Part shown: piece by piece, positions 9,753 through 18,018 of the stretch
Position numbering within the stretch: position 1 is the stretch's first letter
How the letters are laid out: each line of letters opens with the position of its first letter
Assembly (NCBI RefSeq): GCF_009455625.1
Contig: NZ_QPEQ01000001.1
Coordinates: forward strand, 3,038,001-3,102,000
Direction: 5' to 3'
From: Paraburkholderia bonniea
GTDB lineage: Bacteria > Pseudomonadota > Gammaproteobacteria > Burkholderiales > Burkholderiaceae
Length of the DNA: 64,000 nucleotides
The notes under the pieces: model-generated
Told to the model about the DNA's origin: nothing
Database searches by the model: none
Seen by the model: only the letters and a program-made list of their open reading frames with translations
Made by a program: the position numbers and the translations under genes

Positions 9753-10823
9753 ATGCACTCGCTCACACCCGAGTACCTCGCCGCGCTTCGTTTCGATGGC
9801 ACCCAGGCCGCCACGTTGCGCTCACTGGGCGAGTACCAGGGCAAGCAGCAACTCTACGCTGCACAATCGCCCGAAACCCTCAAGGGCCTACGCCAAATCG
9901 CGGTGGTGGAGTCCACGGAGTCGTCCAACCGGCTGGAAGGCGTTGTCGTCGCACCCTCGCGCTTGAAGTCTCTGGTCATCCGCAATGCGGCACCGAAAAG
10001 CCGCTCCGAACAGGAGATCGCTGGTTACCGCGACGCCTTGGCCCTGATCCACGAATCCGCCACGTACATGACCTTCAACGAGGGCGTGGTGCTGCAATTG
10101 CATACCCTGCTGTACCGCTACATGCCGCAGGCGGGTGGGCGCTGGAAAGCCACGAATAACGACATCATCGAACGTCACCCGGATGGCACCTCACGTCTGC
10201 GCTTCCAGCCGGTCGCGGCACACCTGACGCCGATGGCCATGGTTGATCTGACTGGGCGCTACGCGAGCGCACTGGACCAGCATCTGACCGACCCCCTGGT
10301 ACTGGTGCCGCTGGCGATGCTCGACTTCCTGTGCATCCACCCCTTCCCGGACGGCAACGGCCGCATGTCCCGCTTGCTGACTCTCTTGTTGCTTTACCAC
10401 TTCGACTATGCCGTAGGCCGCTACATCAGCCTGGAACGCATCTTCGAGGAAACCAAGGAAAGCTATTACGAAACGCTGGAAGCCAGTTCGCAGGGATGGC
10501 ACCAGGGGCGGCACGACGTCAAGCCATGGCTTGATTACTTCTGGGGGGCCTTGCTGCGGGCGTACCGCGAGTTCGAGGAACGTGTCGGCACCATCGAGCG
10601 GGGACGTGGGAACAAGGGCGACCGGGTGCGGGCGGAAATCCTGAGACGTAGCCTGCCGTTTTCGATTTCTGAAATCGAAGAAACTTGTCCGGGGGTGAGC
10701 CGGGACATGGTCAGGCTGGTATTGCGGGCGATGAAGTCAGAAGGACTGCTCGAATCGACCGGCAAGGGGCGTGGGGCAAAGTGGCTTCGCATCACTCAAG
10801 GCGTCGCCGGCACAGTTCCTTGA
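9753..10823 (+). CDS. Fic family protein with C-terminal winged helix
   Basis: 356 residues. The Fic core carries HPFPDGNGRMSR (residues about 195-206), the full catalytic loop expected to transfer AMP from ATP to a protein hydroxyl. An N-terminal inhibitory-helix motif of the S/TxxxE(G/N) type is present in ESSNRLEG near residue 58, so it is a class II, self-inhibited Fic protein. After residue 290 a helix-turn-helix-like segment (SISEIEETCPGVSRDMVRLV) resembles the DNA-binding tails of Fic regulators. No separate antitoxin gene is adjacent. A cluster of four operator-like boxes precedes it and a terminator follows. The target is unknown. Confidence 0.88.
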   Translation: MHSLTPEYLAALRFDGTQAATLRSLGEYQGKQQLYAAQSPETLKGLRQIAVVESTESSNRLEGVVVAPSRLKSLVIRNAAPKSRSEQEIAGYRDALALIHESATYMTFNEGVVLQLHTLLYRYMPQAGGRWKATNNDIIERHPDGTSRLRFQPVAAHLTPMAMVDLTGRYASALDQHLTDPLVLVPLAMLDFLCIHPFPDGNGRMSRLLTLLLLYHFDYAVGRYISLERIFEETKESYYETLEASSQGWHQGRHDVKPWLDYFWGALLRAYREFEERVGTIERGRGNKGDRVRAEILRRSLPFSISEIEETCPGVSRDMVRLVLRAMKSEGLLESTGKGRGAKWLRITQGVAGTVP

Positions 10824-10833
10824 CTGGCATGCC

Positions 10834-10863
10834 AGCATCGGCTTCCTTTAGAAAGCCGATGCT
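10834..10863 (+). terminator. Terminator after fic
   Basis: Eleven-bp perfect stem AGCATCGGCTT / AAGCCGATGCT with an 8-nt loop, starting 11 bp after the fic stop. Only a weak T-run follows (TTTGCTCT). Confidence 0.65.
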
Positions 10864-11090
10864 TTGCTCTGCCGAAAAACGCTTTTTATGTCCACCTTCC
10901 GCTCTGAAAACGGGCTCTATTAGATTCCCTGTGACCCGGTTCATGGGAGGCGGCTAAGCCGAACAAAACCGGCATTGGCTCTTGGCAGTAAGCGGATATT
11001 CCGCTTCAGCGACTGGCGTCCGCAGCGCAGACTGCGTTGCGAGAAGCAAGCATCGCGCCTGCGTGTGATACGGCCGCTACTGCCGCGGCC

Positions 11091-13580
11091 TCATTTCCGC
11101 AACAGCCTCAAACCATTCCCCACCACCAGCAAGCTCGCACCGGCATCGGCGAATACGGCCATCCACATGGTGCCCATGCCCATCAGCGTCAGCGTCAGAA
11201 AGACCGCCTTGATGCCAAGCGCCAGCGCGATGTTTTGCACCAGCACCGAGTGCGTCGCCTTCGACAGCCGGATAAACAGCGGGATTTTGCGCAGATCATC
11301 GTCCATCAGCGCGACGTCGGCGGTTTCGATAGCGGTATCGGTGCCCATCGCGCCCATCGCAAAGCCAATGTCAGCGCGTGCCAGTGCCGGGGCATCGTTG
11401 ATGCCGTCACCCACCATCCCCACCACCGCCGTGCCCTCAGCCGACAACGAAACAATCGCGTTGAGCTTGTCTTCGGGCAACTGATTGCCACGCGCTTCAT
11501 CAATCCCGACTTGCTGTGCAATCGCTTCAGCGGTATGCGGGTTGTCGCCGGTCAACATTGCGGTTTGTACGCCCAGACGATGCAACTCGGTAATCGCCTC
11601 ACGACTGCTGTCCTTCACCGTATCCGCCACCGCGAACAACGCGAGCACCCGCTCGGCGTCGATCAGCATCACCACGGTCTTGCCCTCACGCTCAAGCGTA
11701 TCGAGCCGTGCTTCAAGTTCAGTTGAACAGCGCCCCAACTCTTCCACCAAGCGATGGTTGCCAAGCGAATACAGCACGCCATCAATCACCCCGCTCACCC
11801 CGCGTCCGGCCAGCGCAGTGAAATCTTCAACGGCAAGTTGCAACAGGCCATCGGCCTGGGCGGCCAGCGCAATCGCGCGCGATACCGGATGGTCCGAGCG
11901 GCCCGCAAGGCTCGCCGCCAGTGTGCGGCAGCGAATCGAGTCCAGCCCAGCGCCAGCGTCCGCTTCGGTGGTGCGTAGCTCAAACGTGGTTTGCACCGGT
12001 TTGCCATGGGTCAGCGTGCCCGTCTTGTCGAGTGCGAGCCATCTCAGCTTGCGTCCCTGCTCAAGATATGCGCCGCCCTTAATCAGGATGCCGTGCCGCG
12101 CGGCGGCTGCCAGCCCGCTAACAATCGTCACCGGCGTTGAAATCACCAGCGCACATGGGCAAGCGATCACCAGCATCACCAGTGCCTTGTAGACCCACTC
12201 ATGCCATGCGCCGCCCAGCAGCAGCGGTGGCAAAACCGCGACCGCCAGCGCAATCGCAAACACCACAGGGGTGTAGACCCGCGCGAACTGGTCGACGAAG
12301 CGTTGAGTCGGTGCCTTGCTGCCCTGCGCTTCTTCGACGGCGTGAATGATGCGCGCCAGCGTGGTGTTGCTGGCGACGGCCGTCACGCGATAGTCGAACG
12401 AACCGGATTCGTTGATCGTGCCCGCAAAAACTGCATCGCCAGACGTTTTATCGACCGGCAGGCTTTCGCCGGTAATCGGTGCCTGATTCACGCTGGAGCG
12501 CCCCGCGACAATTTCGCCATCCAGACCAATGCGCTCGCCGGGCTTCACCCGCACCACGCTGCCCAGCGTGATCGTCTTGAGGTCAAGGCTGCGCCAGCTG
12601 CCGTCTGACTGCTGCACGCTGGCCTGTTCGGGCGTCAGTTGCATCAGGCCTTTGATCGCATTGCGGGCGCGGTCGAGCGATTTGGCTTCAATCAGCTCTG
12701 CAATCGTGAACAGCACCATCACCATCGCGGCTTCTGGCCACTGCTGCAAAATCAGCGCGCCGGTCACCGCGATGCTCATCAGCGCGTTGATATTCAGGTT
12801 GCCGTTGCGCAGTGCCAGCCAGCCTTTACGGTAGGTGGTCAAGCCACAGGCGGCGATTGCGCCCAGCGCCAGTGCGGCTGCCAGCCACGCAGGCGCGCCG
12901 AACCAGCTTGCGGCTTCCGAGGCCACTGCGGCAACGCCTGCCAGCGCCAACGGCCACCAGGGCTTGGCGGGCGTGGCTGGGGCGGACAATGACGCGCCAG
13001 CGTCGGATATTTCAGGGCTGAAATCGAGTGAACGCAGCGTGGCCAGCACTATTTCGAGCGAATCGGGCGTGTGAACCACGGTCAGCACCCGTTGCATCAG
13101 GTTGAAATGCATGCTCGACACTTCTGGCAGACGGCCCAGCCGCTTGCGGATCAACGCCTCTTCAGTAGGGCAGTCCATCTGCATGATGCGAATCGCGGTG
13201 CGTACGTTGCCATCCAGAAACTCTTGCGCCGCTAGTTGTTGCAACTGCTCAGGTGCTGGAGCATGCGCATGGTTATGGTCATGCCCCCCGCAGGCGTGAT
13301 GGGCGTCGTGAGCGTGCTCGTGGGAATGGTTCGCAGCTGCGTGATCGTGTGTTGCGTGATCGTGGTCATGCCCAGCGTGGTCATGCGCTGCGTGGTCGTG
13401 GCCGGTGTGATCGTGGTCGTGCGCTGCATGGTCATGTGCCGCGTGGTCGTGCCCAGCGTGGTCATGCCCTTCATGCCCGTGGCCCTTGTTTTGCGTTGTG
13501 GCTGCGGCCGGATGATCGTGCGCGCCGCATGCTTCGTCATGGTCATGGCGGGCAACGGGCGAGTGAGTGGCATGGGGCAT
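11091..13580 (-). CDS. cadA: Cd2+/Zn2+/Pb2+-exporting P-type ATPase
   Basis: 829 residues from MPHATHSPV, chosen because GAAGGAAG lies just upstream; an in-frame start 16 codons earlier lacks this. Domains in order: a strongly His-rich tail (residues about 11-106, HDHA/GHDHA repeats); a metal-binding domain with MDCPTEE near 135 instead of the usual GMxCxxC; TM helices; the actuator loop PITGESLP; the ion-binding CPC motif (IACPCALVI); the phosphorylation site DKTGTLT; DHPVSRAI; and GDGINDAP. It pumps divalent soft metals out of the cytoplasm at the inner membrane. It is divergent from a CadR-like regulator, with a MerR-type promoter between them. Confidence 0.93.
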   Translation of the reverse strand: MPHATHSPVARHDHDEACGAHDHPAAATTQNKGHGHEGHDHAGHDHAAHDHAAHDHDHTGHDHAAHDHAGHDHDHATHDHAAANHSHEHAHDAHHACGGHDHNHAHAPAPEQLQQLAAQEFLDGNVRTAIRIMQMDCPTEEALIRKRLGRLPEVSSMHFNLMQRVLTVVHTPDSLEIVLATLRSLDFSPEISDAGASLSAPATPAKPWWPLALAGVAAVASEAASWFGAPAWLAAALALGAIAACGLTTYRKGWLALRNGNLNINALMSIAVTGALILQQWPEAAMVMVLFTIAELIEAKSLDRARNAIKGLMQLTPEQASVQQSDGSWRSLDLKTITLGSVVRVKPGERIGLDGEIVAGRSSVNQAPITGESLPVDKTSGDAVFAGTINESGSFDYRVTAVASNTTLARIIHAVEEAQGSKAPTQRFVDQFARVYTPVVFAIALAVAVLPPLLLGGAWHEWVYKALVMLVIACPCALVISTPVTIVSGLAAAARHGILIKGGAYLEQGRKLRWLALDKTGTLTHGKPVQTTFELRTTEADAGAGLDSIRCRTLAASLAGRSDHPVSRAIALAAQADGLLQLAVEDFTALAGRGVSGVIDGVLYSLGNHRLVEELGRCSTELEARLDTLEREGKTVVMLIDAERVLALFAVADTVKDSSREAITELHRLGVQTAMLTGDNPHTAEAIAQQVGIDEARGNQLPEDKLNAIVSLSAEGTAVVGMVGDGINDAPALARADIGFAMGAMGTDTAIETADVALMDDDLRKIPLFIRLSKATHSVLVQNIALALGIKAVFLTLTLMGMGTMWMAVFADAGASLLVVGNGLRLLRK

Positions 13581-13608
13581 GGTGGCTTCCTTCAGAGATT
13601 TGTGGTCT

Positions 13609-13639
13609 AGTAGACACCTTGAAGCCACTACAAGGTCAA
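13609..13639 (-). promoter_or_regulatory. MerR-type cadA promoter with 19-bp spacer
   Basis: On the minus strand a -35 box TTGACC (13634-13639) and a -10 box TCTACT (13609-13614) are separated by 19 bp, the over-long spacing that MerR-family activators correct by untwisting DNA. The spacer contains the dyad ACCTTG/CAAGGT (13616-13621 and 13631-13636) as the operator. It drives cadA and lies 22 bp from the cadR start. Confidence 0.8.
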
Positions 13640-13660
13640 GGCCCTTCTCCAGGAAACATC

Positions 13661-14092
13661 ATGAAAATCGGCGAATTAGCAAAAATTACCCATTGCACTA
13701 CCGAAACCATCCGTTTCTATGAGAAAGAAGGCCTGCTGTCTGAGGCCGACCGGACGGAAGCCAACTACCGCAGCTATACGGCGAAGCATGTCGAGCGGCT
13801 GCGTTTTATCCGCAACTGCCGCGCGCTCGACATGACCCACGATGAAATCCGCGCGCTGCTCCGGCTAACGGATGCGCCCGCCGATGGCTGCGGGGCGATC
13901 AATACGCTGATTGACGAGCACATCACCCACGTCGATACCCGGATCAACGAGTTGCGTCAGCTCAAAACGCAATTAACCACGCTGCGCGAGCAGTGCCATG
14001 GCGAACAGTCGGTTGAAGACTGCGGCATCGTCCACGGACTCACCGACATGGAAGTCGCCGCGCCACGCTCACGTCATACGCACCTCGGTTAA
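13661..14092 (+). CDS. cadR: MerR-family Cd(II)/Pb(II) regulator CadR
   Basis: 143 residues. The N-terminal winged helix MKIGELAKITHCTTETIRFY is the classic MerR DNA-binding signature, followed by the dimer coiled coil. Metal-site cysteines include DAPADGCGAIN near residue 77 and EQCHGEQSVEDCG near 112-122, as in CadR/PbrR. A His-containing tail (SRHTHLG) is consistent with the second metal site of CadR. It should repress, then on metal binding activate, the divergent cadA promoter. The ATG has AGGAAAC upstream. A long in-frame extension to the left is read-through of the antisense of the cadA His-rich codons and is not real. Confidence 0.92.
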   Translation: MKIGELAKITHCTTETIRFYEKEGLLSEADRTEANYRSYTAKHVERLRFIRNCRALDMTHDEIRALLRLTDAPADGCGAINTLIDEHITHVDTRINELRQLKTQLTTLREQCHGEQSVEDCGIVHGLTDMEVAAPRSRHTHLG

Positions 14093-14204
14093 TGCCTCAA
14101 TACAGCCATGCCGCCAGCCGCACCACCAGCGGCTGGCGGCATCTGCATCACCTGCCTCATCACACTCATCACACCAATCACCCCATCCAAGCTGGAGAAT
14201 CAAC

Positions 14205-14390
14205 GTGTTCACCTGTAGAAACCAGTCCTGCGACGCCAAGTGGGAACTCGCCGACGTGCTCATTAAAAATGAAGGCCAAGGGCTGCTGTTCCGCTGCCCG
14301 ATGTGCGGCGCACGCAATTACGTCGAACGTTTCGATGACGAAGAAGGCAACGTCCTCTACGAACAGATCGACGGCCGCCCGTTCCAGTAA
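14205..14390 (+). CDS. Small zinc-ribbon-like protein
   Basis: 61 residues starting at a GTG (VFTCRNQSCDAKWELAD), supported by TGGAGAAT about seven bases upstream. Two Cys pairs, CRNQSC near the N-terminus and CPMC near residue 35 (FRCPMCGARNYVERF), form a four-cysteine zinc ribbon. The C-terminus is acidic. I do not recognise a named family; a nucleic-acid or protein adaptor role would be a guess. It ends 26 bp before dbpA and may be cotranscribed with it. Confidence 0.7.
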   Translation: MFTCRNQSCDAKWELADVLIKNEGQGLLFRCPMCGARNYVERFDDEEGNVLYEQIDGRPFQ

Positions 14391-14416
14391 GCCTCTTGCC
14401 TCCAACCTATATCCCC

Positions 14417-15835
14417 ATGACCCAGCCCAATCCCGTCCCTGCCACCCCGGCAGCGGACTCCGCTTTTAGCCAGCTTGCGCTGCCGCCCGCCACGCTGGCC
14501 AACCTGACGCAACTCGGCTACCACGAGATGACGCCGATCCAGGCCGCCAGCCTGCCGCTCGCACTGGCAGGCCACGATCTGATCGCCCAGGCCAAAACCG
14601 GCAGCGGCAAAACCGCGGCATTCGCGCTCGCGCTGCTAGCGCGGCTCGATCCGCGCAGCTTCGCCGTACAAGCGATGGTGCTGTGCCCCACGCGTGAACT
14701 AGCCGATCAAGTTACGCAGGAAATTCGCCGCCTCGCACGCGCCGAAGAAAACATCAAAGTGCTCACGCTCTGCGGCGGCACACCAATGCGGCCGCAAACC
14801 ACCAGCCTGGAACACGGCGCGCACATCATCGTCGGCACGCCAGGGCGGATCATGGATCACCTGGAGCGCGGCGGGCTGGCATTGCAAGGCCTCAAAACAC
14901 TGGTGCTCGACGAAGCCGACCGGATGCTCGACATGGGCTTTTTCGACGACATCGTGACGGTGATTCGCCAATGCCCTAAAGAACGCCAAACCCTGCTTTT
15001 TTCCGCGACCTACCCCGACGGCATCGCCAAACTCAGCCAGCAGTTTCTGCGCAATCCGAAAGAAATCACGCTGACGGAACGGCACGACAACAGCAAGATT
15101 CGCCAGCGCTTCTATGAAGTCGTCGAAGACGAACGCTTGCACGCGGTAGGCATGTTGCTGAATCACTATCGTCCGGTGAGCACGCTCGCGTTTTGTAATA
15201 CCAAACAACAGTGCCGGGATCTGCTAGATGTGCTGCGGGCGCAAGGCTTTCATGCGCTGGCGCTGCACGGTGAGCTAGACCAGCGGGAGCGCGATCAGGT
15301 GCTGATCCAGTTCGCCAACCGCAGCTGCTCGGTGCTAGTGGCAACCGACGTCGCCGCGCGCGGGCTGGATATCGCGCAACTCGAAGCGGTGATTAACGTC
15401 GACGTCACGCCTGACCCGGAAGTCCACGTTCACCGCATCGGCCGCACCGGGCGCGCCGACCAGGACGGCTGGGCGCTCAGCCTTGCCAGCATGAACGAGA
15501 TGGGCCGCGTGGGCGGGCTGGAGCAGGCGCAACGGCGCGAAGTCGAATGGCATCCGCTGGCGGAACTCAGCGCGGCCAGCAATGAACCGCTGCTGCCCCC
15601 CATGGAAACGCTGCAAATTCTCGGCGGGCGCAAAGAAAAAATCCGTCCGGGTGACGTGCTAGGCGCGCTGACTAAAGATGCAGGATTTTCCAGCGCGCAG
15701 ATCGGCAAGATCAACGTGACGGAGTTTTCGACTTACGTGGCCATCGAACGCGGCGTGGCCCGCGATGCACTGCGCAAGCTCAACGCCGGTAAAGTCAAAG
15801 GCAAGAAGGTCAAAGTGCGGTTGATGGATGAGTAG
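14417..15835 (+). CDS. dbpA: ATP-dependent RNA helicase DbpA
   Basis: 472 residues from MTQPNPVP; an earlier TTG would add seven. DEAD-box motifs in order: Q motif (YHEMTPIQAA), AKTGSGKT, PTRELADQV, DEAD, SAT, then helicase C (ATDVAARGLDIA, HRIGRTGR). The last 75 residues (RPGDVLGALTKDAGFSSAQIGKI ... VKVRLMDE) are the DbpA RNA-binding domain, which targets hairpin 92 of 23S rRNA. It acts in late 50S ribosome assembly. A strong terminator follows. Confidence 0.95.
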   Translation: MTQPNPVPATPAADSAFSQLALPPATLANLTQLGYHEMTPIQAASLPLALAGHDLIAQAKTGSGKTAAFALALLARLDPRSFAVQAMVLCPTRELADQVTQEIRRLARAEENIKVLTLCGGTPMRPQTTSLEHGAHIIVGTPGRIMDHLERGGLALQGLKTLVLDEADRMLDMGFFDDIVTVIRQCPKERQTLLFSATYPDGIAKLSQQFLRNPKEITLTERHDNSKIRQRFYEVVEDERLHAVGMLLNHYRPVSTLAFCNTKQQCRDLLDVLRAQGFHALALHGELDQRERDQVLIQFANRSCSVLVATDVAARGLDIAQLEAVINVDVTPDPEVHVHRIGRTGRADQDGWALSLASMNEMGRVGGLEQAQRREVEWHPLAELSAASNEPLLPPMETLQILGGRKEKIRPGDVLGALTKDAGFSSAQIGKINVTEFSTYVAIERGVARDALRKLNAGKVKGKKVKVRLMDE

Positions 15836-15881
15836 TTAAACCGTGGCTAACAGCCACGCCCGCACATCAGTTCAGTAGTGA

Positions 15882-15916
15882 AAAACCGCCCAGGAAATAA
15901 ACCGGGCGGTTTTTTT
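15882..15916 (+). terminator. Terminator after dbpA
   Basis: Ten-bp stem AAAACCGCCC / GGGCGGTTTT with a 12-nt loop and a run of T residues to 15916. A smaller hairpin (CGTGGCT/AGCCACG) lies just before it at 15842-15858. Confidence 0.9.
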
Positions 15917-15961
15917 CGCGCTAGTCACTAGCCTTCGGTCACCCGTCACGTCACGTCGCGT

Positions 15962-16165
15962 CACAACGAGTTCGTCTCGACAACCGGCAGCAGGCATACG
16001 CTAGCTGTGGCAGAGAACGTGCCCAACCAGCAGTTTGATATGGCCGAACCCAATCGGGCGTGGGTTTCCGGCATCACGTATATCCGCACGGCACAGGGCT
16101 GGTTGTATCTCGCGGTCGTGCTGAACCTGTACTCACGCAAGGTGGTCGGCTGGTCGATGGGGTAA
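15962..16165 (+). pseudogene. IS3-family transposase (orfB) fragment
   Basis: A 67-codon open stretch without a start reads [19 protein letters not shown] ... [19 protein letters not shown] ... [12 protein letters not shown] before TAA. This is the start of the integrase core of IS3-type OrfB, including the first catalytic region (normally WVTDITYI; here the Asp is replaced by Gly in WVSGITYI). Both ends of the gene are missing. It is a decayed remnant, not active. Confidence 0.75.
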
Positions 16166-16303
16166 TCCTCACGCTACAACGAGCCGGCCTCCTACCCATG
16201 GATCAGGATCGCCGGGCGCTGGCTCGAACTCGCAGGATTCTCGCCTCATCAGCGCGTCAGAATCGAAGTGCAGGATGGCAGGCTTGTCATCACGACTGTG
16301 TGA
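16166..16303 (+). pseudogene. SymE-like toxin gene fragment
   Basis: Directly after the transposase fragment and in the same frame, about 45 codons read YPWIRIAGRWLELAGF ... RVRIEVQDGRLVITTV then TGA. This matches the C-terminal half of SymE-type proteins, SOS-linked RNA-targeting toxins with an AbrB-like fold. There is no in-frame start, so it is 5' truncated by the transposase relic. Confidence 0.65.
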
Positions 16304-16310
16304 GCAGATC

Positions 16311-16352
16311 CTGATATGACAACCCCAGCCAAGGCTGGGGTTGTCATATCAG
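16311..16352. terminator. Perfect 20-bp hairpin between convergent units
   Basis: Left arm 16311-16330 (CTGATATGACAACCCCAGCC) and right arm 16333-16352 are exact reverse complements with only AA between. It ends the rightward SymE relic, and the right arm overlaps the stop codon of the leftward 41-codon gene. Probably a bidirectional terminator, though it lacks a long T-run. Confidence 0.7.
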
Positions 16353-16474
16353 CTAAAGAAGATGTTTTTTATAACCACATACACGATGAAGCCCATGATG
16401 GCTGTGAAGACGATGATGGCCACAATGCGGCTGAGTCGAGTTTTCGTGGCCGAAGAGAAAGGGAAGCTAGACAT
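16349..16474 (-). CDS. 41-residue single-TM protein, possible orphan immunity gene
   Basis: Starts MSSFPFSSATKTRLS and continues with one hydrophobic helix (RIVAIIVFTAIMGFIVYVVI), ending NIFFS. Its ATG lies 5 bp beyond the stop of the displaced toxin tail, the place where an immunity gene would sit in a contact-dependent-inhibition locus. The intact immunity candidate upstream is also a small membrane protein. No family recognised; it may be the immunity protein of the interrupted tail or a remnant. No clear ribosome site. Confidence 0.4.
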   Translation of the reverse strand: MSSFPFSSATKTRLSRIVAIIVFTAIMGFIVYVVIKNIFFS

Positions 16475-16478
16475 GTCA

Positions 16479-16806
16479 TCACCATTTAATACCGGTTTTA
16501 CCCTGATCTACGGAGAAACCACCGCTAACGGCTCCAATGTTTCTGGTATTCCCCAAGTTCAGGCTAGCACCCAATACGGTTGCTGAACCATTACCCGGTG
16601 AATACATTAACCCGCCACCAACAAAATCATATGCACCACTCATTCCACCGGCATATTCACCAGCAAAATTATTAACCTGCCCCGGCCTTACCCCTGAGCT
16701 ATTAAGCCAGCCAGCCGATATTCCTATGCTCGCATTAACAGCATTGGGAACGTTAAGGTTCAGACCTCCACCAAAGAACGCATTCCCATCACGCGTGAAC
16801 GTCCCC
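16479..16806 (-). pseudogene. Displaced CdiA/FhaB toxin tail, distal part
   Basis: About 108 codons, from TFTRDGNAFFGGGLNLN through SIGISAGWLNSSGV and MSGAYDFVGGGLMYSPGNG to QGKTGIKW and TGA. The Gly-rich, beta-rich text resembles C-terminal tails of haemagglutinin-type polymorphic toxins. It is cut off from its upstream half (18019-18346) by the IS element. Relative to that half its frame is one base off if a single CCCC target copy is restored. Confidence 0.6.
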
Positions 16807-16838
16807 TGACCTCCCCCCGGATAACCGAGCACTTTGGC

Positions 16839-17684
16839 CTAGAGAGTTCCGGCTTCAAGGTGGGCAAGTCGGAACTCACCCGGAGTCAAATCGCCTAGCG
16901 AACTATGCGGTCTGAAGTCGTTGTAATCCTGTCGCCAGCCTTCGATCTTTTCTCGGGCATCGTCCAGTGACAGAAACCAATGCACGTTCAGGCATTCATC
17001 CCGAAAACTGCCGTTAAATGACTCGATGAACGGATTGTCCGTGGGTTTGCCAGGACGGGAGAAGTCCAACGTTACGCCATTTTCATACGCCCAGTGATCC
17101 AGCGCATGAGAAATAAATTCGCTCCCGTTATCGACCTGTATCCGTTTCGGGGCACCTCGCAGCGCTTTTAGATGTCCCATCGTTGCCACCACATCGGCAG
17201 CCTTCAAGGCGTAATCGACGGTAATCGCCAAGCTCTCCCGGCTAAAGTTATCGACCACAGTTAAGGCCCGGATTTTCTGCCCGTTGAACAACTGATCGGC
17301 CACGAAATCCATGCTCCAGCACGCATTCACCGTAGAGATTTCGGGGCGCTCCATACGGTGTGCGGCAGCGACACGACGGCGAGGCCGCTTACGCCTCAGG
17401 TTCAGCCCCTCTTCACAGTAGATTCGGTAGGTTTTTTTGTGATTGATCAACCAGCCTTCGCGGCGCAGCAGAACGTGAATGCGCTCTACGCCGTAACGTA
17501 TCCGAGTTTCGGCAATCTCCCGGATGCGCCGGCGCTCGGCACGGTCATCACGTGGGCTCGGCACATAGAAGTACGTGGCCTGGCGTAGCTGCAATAGTGC
17601 TGTCGCACGCCGGATACTCACCCGATACGCTTGAATCAAAAAATCAGCCAGCTCGCGCTTACGGGCTGGCTTCACAGCTTTTTT
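16839..17684 (-). CDS. IS407-type transposase OrfB (made as OrfAB by frameshift)
   Basis: About 281 residues in frame after the slip site, starting KKAVKPARKRELADFL. It has an HTH_21-like region (VERIHVLLRREGWLINHKKTYRIY) and the DDE integrase core, WSMDFVADQL (D), QVDNGSEF (D) and NPFIESFNGSFRDECLN (E). A longer open frame runs upstream but is merely out-of-frame orfA. Expression is expected by -1 slippage on A AAA AAG at 17684-17678, near the end of orfA. It catalyses cut and transfer of the element. Confidence 0.92.
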   Translation of the reverse strand, partial: KKAVKPARKRELADFLIQAYRVSIRRATALLQLRQATYFYVPSPRDDRAERRRIREIAETRIRYGVERIHVLLRREGWLINHKKTYRIYCEEGLNLRRKRPRRRVAAAHRMERPEISTVNACWSMDFVADQLFNGQKIRALTVVDNFSRESLAITVDYALKAADVVATMGHLKALRGAPKRIQVDNGSEFISHALDHWAYENGVTLDFSRPGKPTDNPFIESFNGSFRDECLNVHWFLSLDDAREKIEGWRQDYNDFRPHSSLGDLTPGEFRLAHLEAGTL

Positions 17685-17938
17685 TGCACCACCTCCTGAA
17701 GCATTTGCTTGTCGAGGCTTAGGTCGGCCACCATGCGCTTGAGTCGGGCGTTCTCCTCTTCGAGTTGCTTTAGGCGCCGCAACTCCGAAACGCCGAGGCC
17801 GCCGTACTTCTTCTTCCAGTTGTAGAACGTGGCTTCGGAAATACCCATCTTCCGACACACTTCTGCCACCGGGGTACCCAGTTCGGCCTGCTTCAGCGCG
17901 AACGCGATCTGTTCTTCCGTGTACCTGGATTTCTTCAT
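17672..17938 (-). CDS. IS407-type transposase OrfA
   Basis: 88 residues: a helix-turn-helix (YTEEQIAFALKQAELG ... ISEATFYNWKKKYGG) followed by a leucine-zipper coiled coil (LRRLKQLEEENARLKRM). It binds the element's ends and, as the OrfAB fusion, forms the transposase. The slippery heptamer for the -1 frameshift lies in its last codons. Confidence 0.93.
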   Translation of the reverse strand: MKKSRYTEEQIAFALKQAELGTPVAEVCRKMGISEATFYNWKKKYGGLGVSELRRLKQLEEENARLKRMVADLSLDKQMLQEVVQKKL

Positions 17939-18018
17939 GCAAACCTCCCGCCCGTCAGGGCTTCAAATTTGCCAGAAATCTCTACTTCTCGCCGCTACGG
18001 TTTTTCGGGGGGAGGTCA

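Larger units (their letters stand above)
16807..18018 (-). mobile_element. IS3-family (IS407 group) insertion sequence, 1212 bp
   Basis: Ends carry the inverted repeat TGACCTCCCCCC (16807-16818 and the complement at 18007-18018; similarity continues GGATAACC / GAAAAACC). The flanks are CCCC on both sides (16803-16806 and 18019-18022), the 4-bp target duplication expected of the IS407 group. It contains orfA and orfB with a -1 frameshift site and appears complete. It lies inside a displaced haemagglutinin toxin tail. Confidence 0.92.

Noticed and set aside
17685..17942. N-terminal part of the 367-codon transposase frame
   Set aside because: It is orfA read in the wrong frame. Real OrfB is joined by -1 slippage at A AAA AAG.
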